From positions 124,001 to 188,000 of the forward strand of contig NZ_KB895340.1 of NCBI RefSeq assembly GCF_000374805.1: a stretch of 64,000 nucleotides of DNA, in the 5' to 3' direction. This stretch comes from Chitiniphilus shinanonensis DSM 23277. GTDB lineage: Bacteria; Pseudomonadota; Gammaproteobacteria; Burkholderiales; Chitinibacteraceae. Each line of letters begins with the position of its first letter. Positions within the stretch are counted from its first letter, which is position 1. The notes beneath the pieces were generated by a model. It did no database searches. It saw only the letters and a program-made list of their open reading frames with translations, and was not told where the DNA came from. A program made the translations under genes and the position numbers. Below, one piece after another: positions 45,601-54,090 of this stretch.

Positions 45601-46522
45601 CCTTGCCGGTGGGCGTCAGTTCCAGATCGAGATCGAGGTCGCCGCGCGGCAGGCCGGCCTGCAACGCGGCCGGGTCGATGTGCTCGGCCGTGACGCGCGC
45701 CTGCAACAGCATGGCGTAGGCGTAGGGGGCGAAGGCGTCGACACGCAGCGCCACCTTGGCGCGCATGCGCTCGCCGTCGACGTGGCCGGCAACGGCGAGA
45801 TTGCGCAGGTTGCCGGACAGGTCGAAGGCGCTGGCGACGGTGTATTGCTCGATGCGGCCGCCGAACTTGAGCGTGCCGCGGGTGGCGAACGGCGGATGGC
45901 CTTCCAGTTGCAGCGTGGCGGTGGCGTTGCCGCGCGGGGTCTTCAGCTGCTGGAGATCCAGGCTGTGCCGCGCGCCGTCGCTGTGCAACGCGGCGCGCAA
46001 CGCCTTGAGATCGACTGGCGTGCCGTCGATGAGCAGGCGCGCCAGGCGCAATTCGTCCAGCGTCACCGCCAGCGGCAGAGTCAGGTCGCCCGGCGGCGGG
46101 GTCGGCGGCTTGTTCGGTGGCTGCGGCTTGAGCGCCACGCGCACTTCGCCCACGTCCAGCCGCTCGATCAGCAGGCGTCGCAGCATCAGTCGGCGCGGGC
46201 GCCAGTCCAGGCGGACTCGGTCGATGCTGACCTTGGCCGCCTCGGTATCGACCACCAGGCCGCGCACGGTGAGGTGACGCCACAGGCTGCCCTCGATGCC
46301 GGCCAGTTTGACCACGCCGCTCTGGTTCACCTGCTGCACCAGCCAGGCGTGGCCGCCGGGGCGGTCGAGCCAGCGCAACGCGGCATAGCTGGCGGCGACC
46401 AGCAACAACAATGTCAGCACGACGCCGAGCAGCAGCCAGCGGCCCCAGCGGCGGCGGCGACGTGGCGCGGCGGCTTCGGGCGGGGTGTCGGGTTGCGGCG
46501 GCAGTTGGGCTTCGTCCTGCAT
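42671..46522 (-). CDS. tamB: TamB translocation and assembly module, inner-membrane component
   Basis: TamB spans the periplasm with TamA and helps assemble some outer-membrane proteins and move phospholipids. The 1283-residue protein has one N-terminal transmembrane helix (WLLLGVVLTLLLLVAASYAA), then a very long beta-helical AsmA/TamB-like body. The C-terminal DUF490 domain follows, with VQVKGWAQSPQVSLYSDP and LSWLLFGHG, ending TISFD. ATG 46522 shares its A with the tamA stop (TGATG), so the pair is translationally coupled. Frames further upstream belong to the antisense or tamA region. The usual length is about 1250-1400. Confidence 0.93.
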   Translation of the reverse strand: MQDEAQLPPQPDTPPEAAAPRRRRRWGRWLLLGVVLTLLLLVAASYAALRWLDRPGGHAWLVQQVNQSGVVKLAGIEGSLWRHLTVRGLVVDTEAAKVSIDRVRLDWRPRRLMLRRLLIERLDVGEVRVALKPQPPNKPPTPPPGDLTLPLAVTLDELRLARLLIDGTPVDLKALRAALHSDGARHSLDLQQLKTPRGNATATLQLEGHPPFATRGTLKFGGRIEQYTVASAFDLSGNLRNLAVAGHVDGERMRAKVALRVDAFAPYAYAMLLQARVTAEHIDPAALQAGLPRGDLDLDLELTPTGKGATGKLGVLNHAPGRIDAQRLPFARVDAEFAMGQDWFDLTRASVALPGKAALKARGQFTKDKLQAEIALQDVDLAALHASQLQTALSGTIGLNGPYRAPDVKARIEDARLKASVTADAGWIDPERDRRIALRSLTLARGSSRLAAEGEFGLARQDFKLKAVADHWNPADFARLPAGDISGNVEAQGALLPQLEVALKYALKPGRFNGQPLAGEGRLTVTAQQVREANLWLALGDNRVSATGALGRPQDQLQATLALHNLGQLGQGFGGRLEGNVSARGDWLRPFLRGDLTASGVQTPFGVAAGMARLKAELYPDLDSPFTLDAEAHDIAGFDVQVGRLKLDLKGTRARHHLVLDADGAYAGRKLAAGLTADGGLDEHWNWKGRWTRFTGDGPLAVRLLGPADIRLGPAGVDLTGAHLEAGGSRLEIVQLGWHDGRLQTRGSAPRLVTAEWLALAGGHPELETDLVLAADWDVRSDAALDGHVALKRLSGDLRRRVGRQVQALDLERLDLRLDAAASHTRVAALAASRRFGELTVDGDTRIDPHQWTVVPGADVNVRVKGELADLSRIAPLLSDSVALAGGLKLDVRRSGPLSDPVFNGTLAGSALDIHDKATGIRLREGDVKLTLTERRVQLDTFRFKGGRGTLSATGSVDLRRDGADAQAVLQAERLLLVNRPDLQLVVTGRGEIKYGLAGLSINGNLRADRGNIEYHGNDVPALSDDVVVVGREPRQPGGGGMKLADLLFDVDLGDNFKFRGYGLEADLSGALRFRASPDQALSASGAVKVDEGTYRAYGQKLDIERGVLSFTGPLDNPSLDILAVRRGGAVEAGVQVKGWAQSPQVSLYSDPNVSDNEKLSWLLFGHGAENMDKGDAAVMVQALNAILTEGNPGEGMTDQFLETLGIDEVGFGSEERAGGTTSQVVTVSKRIGNRLRVGLEKSFDGLSDAISLTVLLSRRWSVVTKFGTDESTLDALYTISFD

Positions 46523-48273
46523 CAGAACGCCACTCCCAGCGCGAAGTACAGCTTGATCTGCTCGTCGTCGATGCCGTAGGCGACGTCGGCGCCCAGCACG
46601 CCCACCGGGCTGACCCAGCGCGCGCCGACACCGACGCCGGTCTTGCCGGAATAGTCGCCCCAGTTGTTGGCGGCATCGCCATGATCGACGAACACCGCGG
46701 CGCGCCAGTCCTTGTAGACCGCGTGCTGGTATTCCAGCGTGGCGGTGGCCAGCACCCGGCCGCCCTTCACGGTGTCGCCATCGCGCACGCCCAGGCTTTC
46801 GTAGTCGTAGCCGCGCACGCTGTTGCTGCCGCCGGCGCGGAACAGGAAGTCGGTCGGCACCCGGGAGGGGTCCTTGGTGCTGGTGTTGCCGATCTCCAGC
46901 CGGCCGATCAGCACGTCGGCGTCGGCCACCGGCCAGTAATAGGTGGTGCGGCCGTACAGGCGCAGGAAGGTTTCGTCGGACAGCACGCCGCGCACGCCGC
47001 CGCCGGCCTCCAGTTGCAGCACCGAGCCCTTGCGCGGGTTGCGCAGGCTGTCGAGGTCGCGGCGGATCCACTGGTAGCTCAGCGCCAGCGTCTGCGGGTT
47101 CTCGACGGTGCCGTCGTCCAGTTCGCGGCGCTCGGCCAGGTATTCGAGGGTGATGGTGCGGTCGATCCGGTCGCCCTTGGCGGCGCGCGAGATGCCCGCC
47201 TTGTAGGTGTCGGAATCGAGATTGTTCGAGGTGGAGCGCTCGCCGGAGGCGTAGATGCGGTGGCTATAACCGCTGGCGTGCTTGGGGAAGGTCAGCCCGA
47301 CCTCGATCGCCTGCTCCAGCTGCTCCAGGCGGATGTCGCTGTCGAGAATCCAGCCGCGCCCGGCGACGTTGTTGTAGCGGTGGGTGACTTCGCCGCGAAA
47401 GCCGGTGTTGGTGCTGTAACCGGCGCCCAGCGTCATCTTCTGCAACGGCGCCTCCTGCACCGTCACGTGGATCGGCGCTTCGTAGGGCGGATCGGCGCTC
47501 AGCGCCGGCTCGACAATGACGGTGGAGAAATTGGGCATGTCCTGCAGATCGGCCTGGAGCTTTTGCAGGTCGCGCCGGTTGAATTCGGCGCCGGGTTCCA
47601 GGTGCACCTGGTCGCGCACGATGCGCTCGGGGTAACGCGACAGCCCGTCGATGCGGACTTCGCCGTAGCGGTAGAACGGGCCGCTGTCGAGCACCAGGGT
47701 CAGGTCGGCGCTGGCGGTGGCCGGGTCGATGCGCGCCTCGCTCCTGGTGATGCGCGCGGCCGGATAGCGCTGGAATTGCAGGGCCGTCAGCGCGCGGCGC
47801 TTGTAGGCGCTCCACGCCGATTGCGAGAACGGCACATCCTTGGACAGCGGCGGGTTGCGCTCCAGGAAGGCCAGCATCCGGTCGCGGTATTCGGTGTCTT
47901 CGTTGATCGGGCCTTCCAGGCTCAGCGCGACGTTGCGCACCAGCGCGAGCTTGCCCGGATCGACCGTCACCCGCACACGGTAGTGGCCGGCCTCGCCTTC
48001 CAGACGCGCTTCCACCTTGGGCTTGAAGTAACCGGCGGTATTGAGCAATGCCTCGGCATCGGCCGGGGTGCGTTCGATCACCGCGCGCAGTTCATCGGCC
48101 TCGATGCCCCGGCTGCGCCACTTGTAGAGGTCGAGATGGCGTTCGAGCAGGTTCACCGCATCGCTCGGCCCGTCGATGTCCACGGCGTAATCCTCTTCCT
48201 GCGCCTGGGCACCGAGGACGCAGCCGCCGAACACCAGGGACAGCAGCAGGTTGCGGGGGCGGAAACGGGGCAT
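46522..48273 (-). CDS. tamA: TamA outer-membrane assembly protein (Omp85 family)
   Basis: TamA is the BamA-like barrel partner of TamB. The 583-residue protein has a signal peptide (ending GAQA), three POTRA domains (about residues 30-270), and a 16-strand barrel ending in Phe (LYFALGVAF). POTRA patterns are visible as YGEVRIDGLSRYPERIV. The family RGY motif appears as SVRGYDYESLG. Length fits TamA. It is the first gene of the pair, and the 247 bases upstream to the next small gene contain no coding sequence I trust. Confidence 0.93.
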   Translation of the reverse strand: MPRFRPRNLLLSLVFGGCVLGAQAQEEDYAVDIDGPSDAVNLLERHLDLYKWRSRGIEADELRAVIERTPADAEALLNTAGYFKPKVEARLEGEAGHYRVRVTVDPGKLALVRNVALSLEGPINEDTEYRDRMLAFLERNPPLSKDVPFSQSAWSAYKRRALTALQFQRYPAARITRSEARIDPATASADLTLVLDSGPFYRYGEVRIDGLSRYPERIVRDQVHLEPGAEFNRRDLQKLQADLQDMPNFSTVIVEPALSADPPYEAPIHVTVQEAPLQKMTLGAGYSTNTGFRGEVTHRYNNVAGRGWILDSDIRLEQLEQAIEVGLTFPKHASGYSHRIYASGERSTSNNLDSDTYKAGISRAAKGDRIDRTITLEYLAERRELDDGTVENPQTLALSYQWIRRDLDSLRNPRKGSVLQLEAGGGVRGVLSDETFLRLYGRTTYYWPVADADVLIGRLEIGNTSTKDPSRVPTDFLFRAGGSNSVRGYDYESLGVRDGDTVKGGRVLATATLEYQHAVYKDWRAAVFVDHGDAANNWGDYSGKTGVGVGARWVSPVGVLGADVAYGIDDEQIKLYFALGVAF

Positions 48274-48520
48274 GGGCGGGCGGGAAACGGAAAGTCGCTA
48301 CTCTACCGAACAAAGGGACGACGCGGGTATGGGGGGCATCCCCGAACACCGATGCGGCATCGACGGATGAAATCGACGGAAAAAAAGACGCCCAGCTTGT
48401 CATTCGGGGGGAACGACAGGACTGGGCCAGGATGGAGGAGTCGATAAGCGGTCAAGAGACCGCGAGAAGCCTAGAAAAGCTCAACAACAGTGCACGGGTT
48501 AACCCACCCCGCGCCGGGGA

Positions 48521-48613
48521 TCAACGAGCCAGCGTCAGACGCCAGCCGTAGGATTTGATAAGCAGACGCTGACTGTCTTCAACGTTGCGGATGATCTTGA
48601 ACAGAGTACGCAT
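48521..48613 (-). CDS. 30-residue conserved-looking small protein
   Basis: A strong ribosome binding site (AAAGGAGAAGG) lies six bases before ATG 48613. The peptide starts MRTLFKIIRNVEDSQRLLIK and ends YGWRLTLAR. It is very basic and would form one amphipathic helix. I know of no named family. A good sigma-70-like promoter (48679-48707) and two GTAG-N5-CTAC palindromes lie upstream on the same strand, which suggests a deliberately regulated gene. It could be a small regulator, a membrane-active peptide or a leader peptide. A spurious frame is the main alternative. Confidence 0.6.
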   Translation of the reverse strand: MRTLFKIIRNVEDSQRLLIKSYGWRLTLAR

Positions 48614-48678
48614 TTTATTCCTTCTCCTTTTGGGTCCGGATTGACCTTCAGTGGTGCGTCCGGTTTGGACACAGACGA

Positions 48679-48707
48679 ATCCTATCAAAACTACATTTCC
48701 CGCGCAA
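48679..48707 (-). promoter_or_regulatory. Sigma-70-like promoter of the 30-residue gene
   Basis: On the minus strand TTGCGC, 17 bases, TAGGAT. The expected start near 48672 gives a leader of about 60 bases. A half-site TGTAGTTTT lies in the spacer. Confidence 0.5.
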
Positions 48708-48715
48708 CACTTTTT

Positions 48716-48728
48716 GTAGAAAAACTAC
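48716..48728. promoter_or_regulatory. Operator-like palindrome GTAG-N5-CTAC, site 1
   Basis: GTAGAAAAACTAC lies nine bases upstream of the -35 box of the 30-residue gene, centred near -50. Confidence 0.6.
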
Positions 48729-48836
48729 GTATATATCGATGTTTCACGATGTAACTTACTACCTAAATATCCGCTCAAGCCTTACAAATCAACGATTTTG
48801 TCCGTAGCAACAACAAAACAAGCCCTACATCAAAAC

Positions 48837-48849
48837 GTAGCAAAACTAC
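48837..48849. promoter_or_regulatory. Operator-like palindrome GTAG-N5-CTAC, site 2
   Basis: GTAGCAAAACTAC, the same arrangement and nearly the same spacer as site 1, 121 bases away. A related degenerate site CTATCAAAACTAC lies at 48682-48694. Confidence 0.55.
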
Positions 48850-49168
48850 TGCCACATCTTGGCGCACTACATGGGGCACCACGCGCCAAAGCGGCGCAGG
48901 GCCTGGGTTTGCGGGCAATCGGGTGCTGCGACGCAACATGGGGACGCGCCGAATGAAGGGCGTCAGCGCGGCATGACGGCGGGGTGGAAATTGAAAGCTG
49001 GGCAATGCCAGTCGCGGCGCGGCCTGGAAGCCGTGGCGCCGCACAGGGCGGCCAGCCGGTTGGCTGGGATGGATGAGCGGCGGGTTGTCAGGTGGCGGCG
49101 GCGCCGCATGTAACAATGCCGCATCTGCACGCGCCGGCGGGGCTGCCGGCGCGCTGAAACAAAACTAC

Positions 49169-49181
49169 GTAGGACGACTAC
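49169..49181. promoter_or_regulatory. Operator-like palindrome GTAG-N5-CTAC, site 3
   Basis: GTAGGACGACTAC, preceded directly by AAAACTAC so that CTACGTAG also forms an eight-base palindrome. It lies in the region downstream of the chalcone-isomerase-like gene. The rest of 48850-49243 shows no gene. Confidence 0.5.
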
Positions 49182-49243
49182 AACGGCGCCGGCACGCGCC
49201 GTCGCCCAGGGCGGCGGCCGGCGCGTGGGCGATGCGCAGGTGC

Positions 49244-49816
49244 TCAGCCGCCGAGCAGCTTGCTTTTCAGGCTGTCCTGCACCGGATCGTTGCCCAGCCA
49301 GATCGACAGCATGGCGCTGGCGAAGTCATCGCCGGCAATCACCGGGTAGCTCTTGCCACGCACGGTGACGCGGGTGCCCTGCCCCGGAACGAAGTCGAGC
49401 TGGATCACGTCGCCCTTGGCCACGGTCTTCACTTCCTTGAACACGCGGTCGAGCGCGTCGAGCTGGGCGGCGTACTGCTTCAGCCCCGCCTTGCCGACGT
49501 TGTCCTCCAGGCCGTCGACGAACGACTCGTGCATGGTGGCCGCCGACACTTCGCGCAGCATGCGCAGCTCCATCCGGCGCGGCGCGGCGGCGCGGATCAC
49601 CGCGTTGGCCTCGTTGCCGCGCTTGGCGGTATACAACGCCGCCACGTAGACATCGACCACGATCTTGGTACGCACGCCGGCGCCGTTCAGCACCAGCGCC
49701 TGGCCGGCGACATCGGCCTTGTCGGGCACGTTCTGCCCGGAGATATCCAGCGCTTGGGCGGCGGCGACGCTCAGCAGCAGGCTGGCGGCGAGCAGAGTCT
49801 TCTTGAACGGATGCAT
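49244..49816 (-). CDS. Chalcone isomerase-like exported protein
   Basis: The 190-residue protein has a signal peptide (ending AQAL), then the bacterial chalcone-isomerase-like domain: LVLNGAGVRTKIVVDVYVAALYT, MELRMLREVSAATMHESFVDG and KGDVIQLDFVPGQGTRV. The C-terminus has LSIWLGNDPVQDSLKSKLLG. Bacterial members are periplasmic, lack proven flavonoid activity and may bind fatty acids or lipids. That would suit the fatty-acid oxidation genes next door, but this link is an inference. Start ATG 49816 gives a normal signal peptide. Confidence 0.88.
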   Translation of the reverse strand: MHPFKKTLLAASLLLSVAAAQALDISGQNVPDKADVAGQALVLNGAGVRTKIVVDVYVAALYTAKRGNEANAVIRAAAPRRMELRMLREVSAATMHESFVDGLEDNVGKAGLKQYAAQLDALDRVFKEVKTVAKGDVIQLDFVPGQGTRVTVRGKSYPVIAGDDFASAMLSIWLGNDPVQDSLKSKLLGG

Positions 49817-49936
49817 GGTGTTTCTCCTGGTCTGGCAGGGCCGCGCTCAGGCGGCGCGCCCCACGGGGGTGTGACGACGCCGCCCCACGCGTCGGCGACG
49901 GGTCGATGCGGCGGACGCAATGCGGAATGCCTGGCC

Positions 49937-49964
49937 AAAAAAAGGCCCGCGACGCACGCGGGCC
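49937..49964 (-). terminator. Intrinsic terminator of the fatty-acid oxidation genes
   Basis: On the minus strand GGCCCGCG pairs with CGCGGGCC across five bases, followed by seven T. It lies about 125 bases beyond the thiolase stop. Confidence 0.88.
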
Positions 49965-50088
49965 AAAGACAGGCAGAGCAAAACCGGGGCAAAGCGCGCC
50001 CCGCGCGCGCCGTGGCGTGCGCGGGGAACGGGCTTGGCGAAAAGGATCATCGGGTGGCCGCTGCGGCCGGCAAGCCGGCCGCGATGCA

Positions 50089-51294
50089 TCACAGCACTTG
50101 CAGGATGCCGGCGGCGCCCATGCCGGTGCCGATGCACATCGTCACCATGCCGTACTGGCCGGTCATGTCCTTGCGGCGCATGCCGTGCAGCAGCGTAGCG
50201 GTGCGGATGGCGCCGGTGGCGCCCAGCGGGTGACCCAGGGCGATGGCGCCGCCGTTGGGATTGACCTTGGCCGGGTCCAGGCCCAGGTCGCGGCAGACCG
50301 CCAGCGCCTGCGCGGCAAAGGCTTCGTTCAGCTCGATCCAGCCCAGGTCGGCCAGCGACAGCCCGGCCAGCTTGAGCGCGGCGGGGATCGCCTCCTTGGG
50401 GCCGATGCCCATGATCTCGGGCGGCACGCCCTTGACCGCGAAGGTGACATAGCGCGCGAGCGGGGTCAGGTTGAATTCCTTGAGGATCTTCTCCGACACC
50501 AGGATCACCGCGCCGGCACCATCGGACATCTGCGAGCTGTTGCCGGCGGTGACGCTGCCCTTGGCGGCGAACACGGTCTTCAGCTTGGCCAGCCCTTCCA
50601 GGCTGGTATCGGGGCGCGGGCCCTCGTCGGTGGTCAGGGTCTTGTGGCTGACGCGCACTTCGCCGCTGCCGAGGTCCGGCGTGCGGTAGGTGACCTCCAG
50701 CGGGGTGATCTCGTCGGCGAAGGCGCCGGATTCGATGGCGGCCAGTGCGCGGCGGTGCGATTCCAGCGCGAAGGCATCCTGGTCCTCGCGGCTGACCTGC
50801 CATTGCTGCGCCACCTTCTCGGCGGTCAGGCCCATGCCGTAGGCGATGGCGACGTTCTCGTCCTTGGCGAAGATCTCCGGGTTGAGCGCCACTTTGTTGC
50901 CCATCATCGGCACCAGCGACATGCTCTCGGTGCCGGCGGCGATCATCACGTCGGCCTCGCCGAGGCGGATGCGGTCGGCGGCCATCGCCACGGCGTTGAT
51001 GCCGGACGAGCAGAAGCGATTGATGGTGACGCCGCCGACGGTGTGCGGCAGGCCGGCCAGCAGCGCGCCGATGCGCGCCACGTTCATGCCCTGTTCGGCT
51101 TCGGGCATGGCGCAACCGACGATCACGTCCTCGACGCGCGCCGGATCCAGCCCCGGCACCTGGGCCAGCGCGCCCTTGAGCACGTGGGCAAGCATGTCGT
51201 CCGGGCGCACGTGGCGCATCATGCCGCGCGGCGCCTTGCCCACCGGCGTGCGGGTGGCGGCGACGACGTAGGCTTCCTGTATCTGTTTGGTCAT
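50089..51294 (-). CDS. Acetyl-CoA C-acyltransferase (3-ketoacyl-CoA thiolase)
   Basis: Last step of beta-oxidation: cleaves 3-ketoacyl-CoA with CoA to release acetyl-CoA. The 401-residue protein has the nucleophile in NRFCSSG (Cys95), NEAFA, the His block GGAIALGHPLGATGA and the second Cys in CIGTGMG, all intact. GGAG lies seven bases before ATG 51294. It follows the FadB-like gene after 77 bases, so the two halves of the cycle are coupled in one operon. Called FadA-type; a FadI-type or dedicated thiolase cannot be excluded by eye. Confidence 0.93.
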   Translation of the reverse strand: MTKQIQEAYVVAATRTPVGKAPRGMMRHVRPDDMLAHVLKGALAQVPGLDPARVEDVIVGCAMPEAEQGMNVARIGALLAGLPHTVGGVTINRFCSSGINAVAMAADRIRLGEADVMIAAGTESMSLVPMMGNKVALNPEIFAKDENVAIAYGMGLTAEKVAQQWQVSREDQDAFALESHRRALAAIESGAFADEITPLEVTYRTPDLGSGEVRVSHKTLTTDEGPRPDTSLEGLAKLKTVFAAKGSVTAGNSSQMSDGAGAVILVSEKILKEFNLTPLARYVTFAVKGVPPEIMGIGPKEAIPAALKLAGLSLADLGWIELNEAFAAQALAVCRDLGLDPAKVNPNGGAIALGHPLGATGAIRTATLLHGMRRKDMTGQYGMVTMCIGTGMGAAGILQVL

Positions 51295-51336
51295 TGGATA
51301 TCTCCGGTGAGGAGCAAGGGGCGGATTGGAAGGGCA

Positions 51337-51364
51337 CCTCACCCCTCACGCCTCACCCCTCACT
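51337..51364 (+). repeat. Four 7-bp units (CCTCACN) between fad genes
   Basis: CCTCACC, CCTCACG, CCTCACC and CCTCACT stand in a row in the 77-base gap between the FadB-like and thiolase genes. They match the heptamer of the array at 32355. Confidence 0.75.
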
Positions 51365-51371
51365 CGTCGTA

Positions 51372-53756
51372 TCAGTTCCGCAGGGGCTTGTTGTTCTCGA
51401 GCATGTACATGATGCGTTCCTGGGTCTTGCCGCGTTTGAGCAGGCCCATGAAGCGCTCGCGTTCCAGCTTGAGGATCCATTCCTCGTTCACCAGGGTGCC
51501 GGCCTCGACATCGCCGCCGGTGACCACCTCGGCGATCTGCACGCCGATGTGGTAGTCGTACTTGGAGATGAAGCCGCCTTCGAGCATGTTCACCAGCTGG
51601 CCCTTGATGGTGGCGGCGCCGCTGCGGCCGGCCACCGGGAACGCCCTGGGCTTGACCGGCGGACGGTAGCCGGTGGCGGCCAGTGCGCGCACCTGGGCCT
51701 GCGCCACGTAGAGCAGTTCGTTGGCGTTGAACAGCACCACGTCGGAATCCTTGAGGTAGCCGATCTGCTGGCCTTCCTCGGCGCTGGTGCCCACCTTGGC
51801 GGTGGCCATCGCCATGTAGTAGTCCTTGAGCACGGCCAGGATGTCGCCGCCGCGCGCCTCGCGGGCGGCGCGCAGCGCGAACTCCTTGCAGCCGCCGCCG
51901 GCGGGCAGCAGGCCGACGCCCACTTCCACCAGGCCGATGTAGGTTTCCACCGCGGCCACCACGCGGGCGCAGTGCATCAGGAATTCGCAGCCGCCGCCGA
52001 AGGCGTAGCCCTGGGCCGCGCCGACCACCGGCACCTTGGCGTACTTGATCGCCATCGAGGTGTTCTGGAACTCCGCCACCATGTTCTCGATCGCGCCGAA
52101 ATCGCCGGTCATGAAGGCCGGGCCCATGCTGGCGAGGTCGGCGCCCACCGAGAACGGCGCCTCGGGGTGCCAGATCACCAGGCCGGGCCAGCCTTCCTCG
52201 GCGATGCGGATCGCCTGCTGCACGCCGGCCAGCACGTTGGCGCCGACGGCATGCGCCTTGGTGGTGAACGACAGCACCGGCACGTCGTTGCCGCCGCCGG
52301 ACTTGGGCGGCAGCCACATGCGCACGCTGTCGTTCTCGAACAGCGTCTCGCCGTAGTCGGGCTCGGCTTCGCCCACCAGTTGCGGCGGGTAGAGCTGGCG
52401 CTGGTATACCGGCAGCGCGGAACGGCCGACCAATTGGTCGCGGCTGGCGCTGTAACTGCCTTCGGGCGTGTGCACGCCGTCGCGGCCCTTCACCCAACCC
52501 GGCAACGGCGTGGCCGACATGGTGCGGCCGGCGGCGATGTCCTCGGCGATGGCGTCGGCCACGGCCTGCCAGCCGGCGGCCTGCCACAATTCGAACGGGC
52601 CCTGCTTCCAGCCGAAGCCCCAGCGGATGGCGAAATCCACGTCGCGCGCGGAATCGGCGATCTCGGCCAGCATCACCGCCACGTAGTGCCACACGTCGCG
52701 CATGCAGGCCCACAGGAACCGCGCCTCGGGATGGGGGCTGGCACGCAGCGCGCGCACGCGCTCGGCCGGATCGGCGATCTTGAGGATGGCCTTGACCTCG
52801 TCGCTGCCCTTCTGCCCGGCCTCGACGTATTCGCCGGTGGCGGCATCCAGCACCAGCAGCGTCTTGCCGTCCTTCTTGTAGATGCCGGCCTTGGTCTTCT
52901 GGCCCAGCGCGCCCTGCTCGATCAGCCGGGCCAGCCAGCCTGGCACCCGGTAGTGCGGGTGCCATGGGTCGCCGGCCAGCTTGCCCGTCATGGTGTCGAC
53001 CACGTGGGCGAAGGTATCGAGACCCACCACGTCGGCGGTGCGGAAGGTGGCGGATTTGGGGCGGCCCATGCGCGGGCCGGTCAGGTCGTCCACCACGTCG
53101 AAACGGATGCCGAACTGCTCGGCATGGTGGATGGTGGCCAGCATCGAGAACACGCCGATGCGGTTGGCCAGGAAGTTCGGGGTGTCCTTGGCCCGCACCA
53201 CGCCCTTGCCCAGGCGGGTGACCAGGAAGGTTTCCAGGTTGTCCAGCAACGCGCCGTCGGTCTTGAGCAGCGGAATCAGCTCGACCAGGTACATGTAGCG
53301 CGGCGGATTGAAGAAATGGATGCCGCAGAAGCGGCGTTGCAGCTCGGCCGGCACGCCGTCGGCCAGCGACTGGATCGACAGGCCCGAGGTGTTGGTGGCG
53401 AGGATGGCATGCTCGGCCAGGTGCGGCGCGATCTTGTGGTACAGATCCAGCTTCCAGTCCAGGCGCTCGGCGATGGCTTCGATCACCAGGTCGCACGAAC
53501 CCAGCAGTTCCAGGTCGCTGCCGTAGTTGGCGGGCTGGATCAGTTCGGCGCGCGACGCGGACATCAGCGGCGCCGGCTTGAGCTTTTTCAGATTGTCCAG
53601 CGCCTTCAGCACGATGCCGTTGGCCGGGCCATCCTTGGCGGGCAGATCGAAAAGAAGAGTCTCGATCCCGGCGTTGACGAGATGGGCGGCAATCTGCGCG
53701 CCCATCACGCCCGCGCCCAGGACCGCGACGCGGCGGATATGCACGGTATTGGCCAT
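51372..53756 (-). CDS. Bifunctional 3-hydroxyacyl-CoA dehydrogenase/enoyl-CoA hydratase
   Basis: Carries out the middle two steps of beta-oxidation. The 794-residue protein has an N-terminal NAD-binding dehydrogenase (VAVLGAGVMGAQIAAHLV, IEAIAERLDWK, HFFNPPRYMYLVE) and a second dehydrogenase domain (RPKSATFRTADVVGLDTF). The enoyl-CoA hydratase/crotonase domain is C-terminal (GADLASMG, AAQGYAFGGGCEF, EVGVGLLPAGGG). This dehydrogenase-first order is as in FadN-type proteins and opposite to E. coli FadB. ATG 53756 starts MANTVHIRR. The frame is open further upstream but without family similarity. Confidence 0.93.
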   Translation of the reverse strand: MANTVHIRRVAVLGAGVMGAQIAAHLVNAGIETLLFDLPAKDGPANGIVLKALDNLKKLKPAPLMSASRAELIQPANYGSDLELLGSCDLVIEAIAERLDWKLDLYHKIAPHLAEHAILATNTSGLSIQSLADGVPAELQRRFCGIHFFNPPRYMYLVELIPLLKTDGALLDNLETFLVTRLGKGVVRAKDTPNFLANRIGVFSMLATIHHAEQFGIRFDVVDDLTGPRMGRPKSATFRTADVVGLDTFAHVVDTMTGKLAGDPWHPHYRVPGWLARLIEQGALGQKTKAGIYKKDGKTLLVLDAATGEYVEAGQKGSDEVKAILKIADPAERVRALRASPHPEARFLWACMRDVWHYVAVMLAEIADSARDVDFAIRWGFGWKQGPFELWQAAGWQAVADAIAEDIAAGRTMSATPLPGWVKGRDGVHTPEGSYSASRDQLVGRSALPVYQRQLYPPQLVGEAEPDYGETLFENDSVRMWLPPKSGGGNDVPVLSFTTKAHAVGANVLAGVQQAIRIAEEGWPGLVIWHPEAPFSVGADLASMGPAFMTGDFGAIENMVAEFQNTSMAIKYAKVPVVGAAQGYAFGGGCEFLMHCARVVAAVETYIGLVEVGVGLLPAGGGCKEFALRAAREARGGDILAVLKDYYMAMATAKVGTSAEEGQQIGYLKDSDVVLFNANELLYVAQAQVRALAATGYRPPVKPRAFPVAGRSGAATIKGQLVNMLEGGFISKYDYHIGVQIAEVVTGGDVEAGTLVNEEWILKLERERFMGLLKRGKTQERIMYMLENNKPLRN

Positions 53757-54090
53757 GTGGTAAGGACCTCGTGTTGACGTAGGTGGCAAACAGCCAGGGC
53801 GCTCGGGTACGCGCCTGGGCGATGCTGGCTTTTTCAGCCAGTCGAATCTGCGGCGAAACGCTCCAGCGGATACACCCATGGCGATCGCTGGCAACGACGA
53901 AACCGCTGCGGAAAAACACTTCCGCCGACCGGCGCAGCGCACCGGCTCCCTCGCGGCGGCGAGGGCGGGGGGAGTGGAATCAATCAAGGAGCGCCGTTGC
54001 CGGCATTCCCCCGGTGAGGAGCGCCCGGCTTTGCCGGGCGCCTGATACGGCTTGCGCCGCCACCGGAGTCATGTCAGGCAAATAGGCGCG
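53757..54090. other. Intergenic region with a GC-rich hairpin
   Basis: 334 bases without a gene lie between fadL and the FadB-like gene. GCGCCCGG pairs with CCGGGCGC at 54021-54041 across CTTTG, without a T-run. It may act as an RNA-stabilising hairpin at the fadL 3' end or a weak terminator. Confidence 0.45.

Noticed and set aside
43973-46579. Plus-strand open frame of 868 codons antisense to tamB
   Set aside because: Composition is Gln/Arg/Ala/Gly-rich without family motifs, and it mirrors tamB codons in a high-GC region. Several other antisense frames of this kind (in clpB, the FadB-like gene and fadE) were rejected for the same reason.
42624-46682. 1352-codon minus-strand frame overlapping tamB
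   Set aside because: It is in a different frame from tamB and reads as Arg/Pro/Ala low-complexity sequence, while the tamB frame shows the TamB motifs and ends TISFD.
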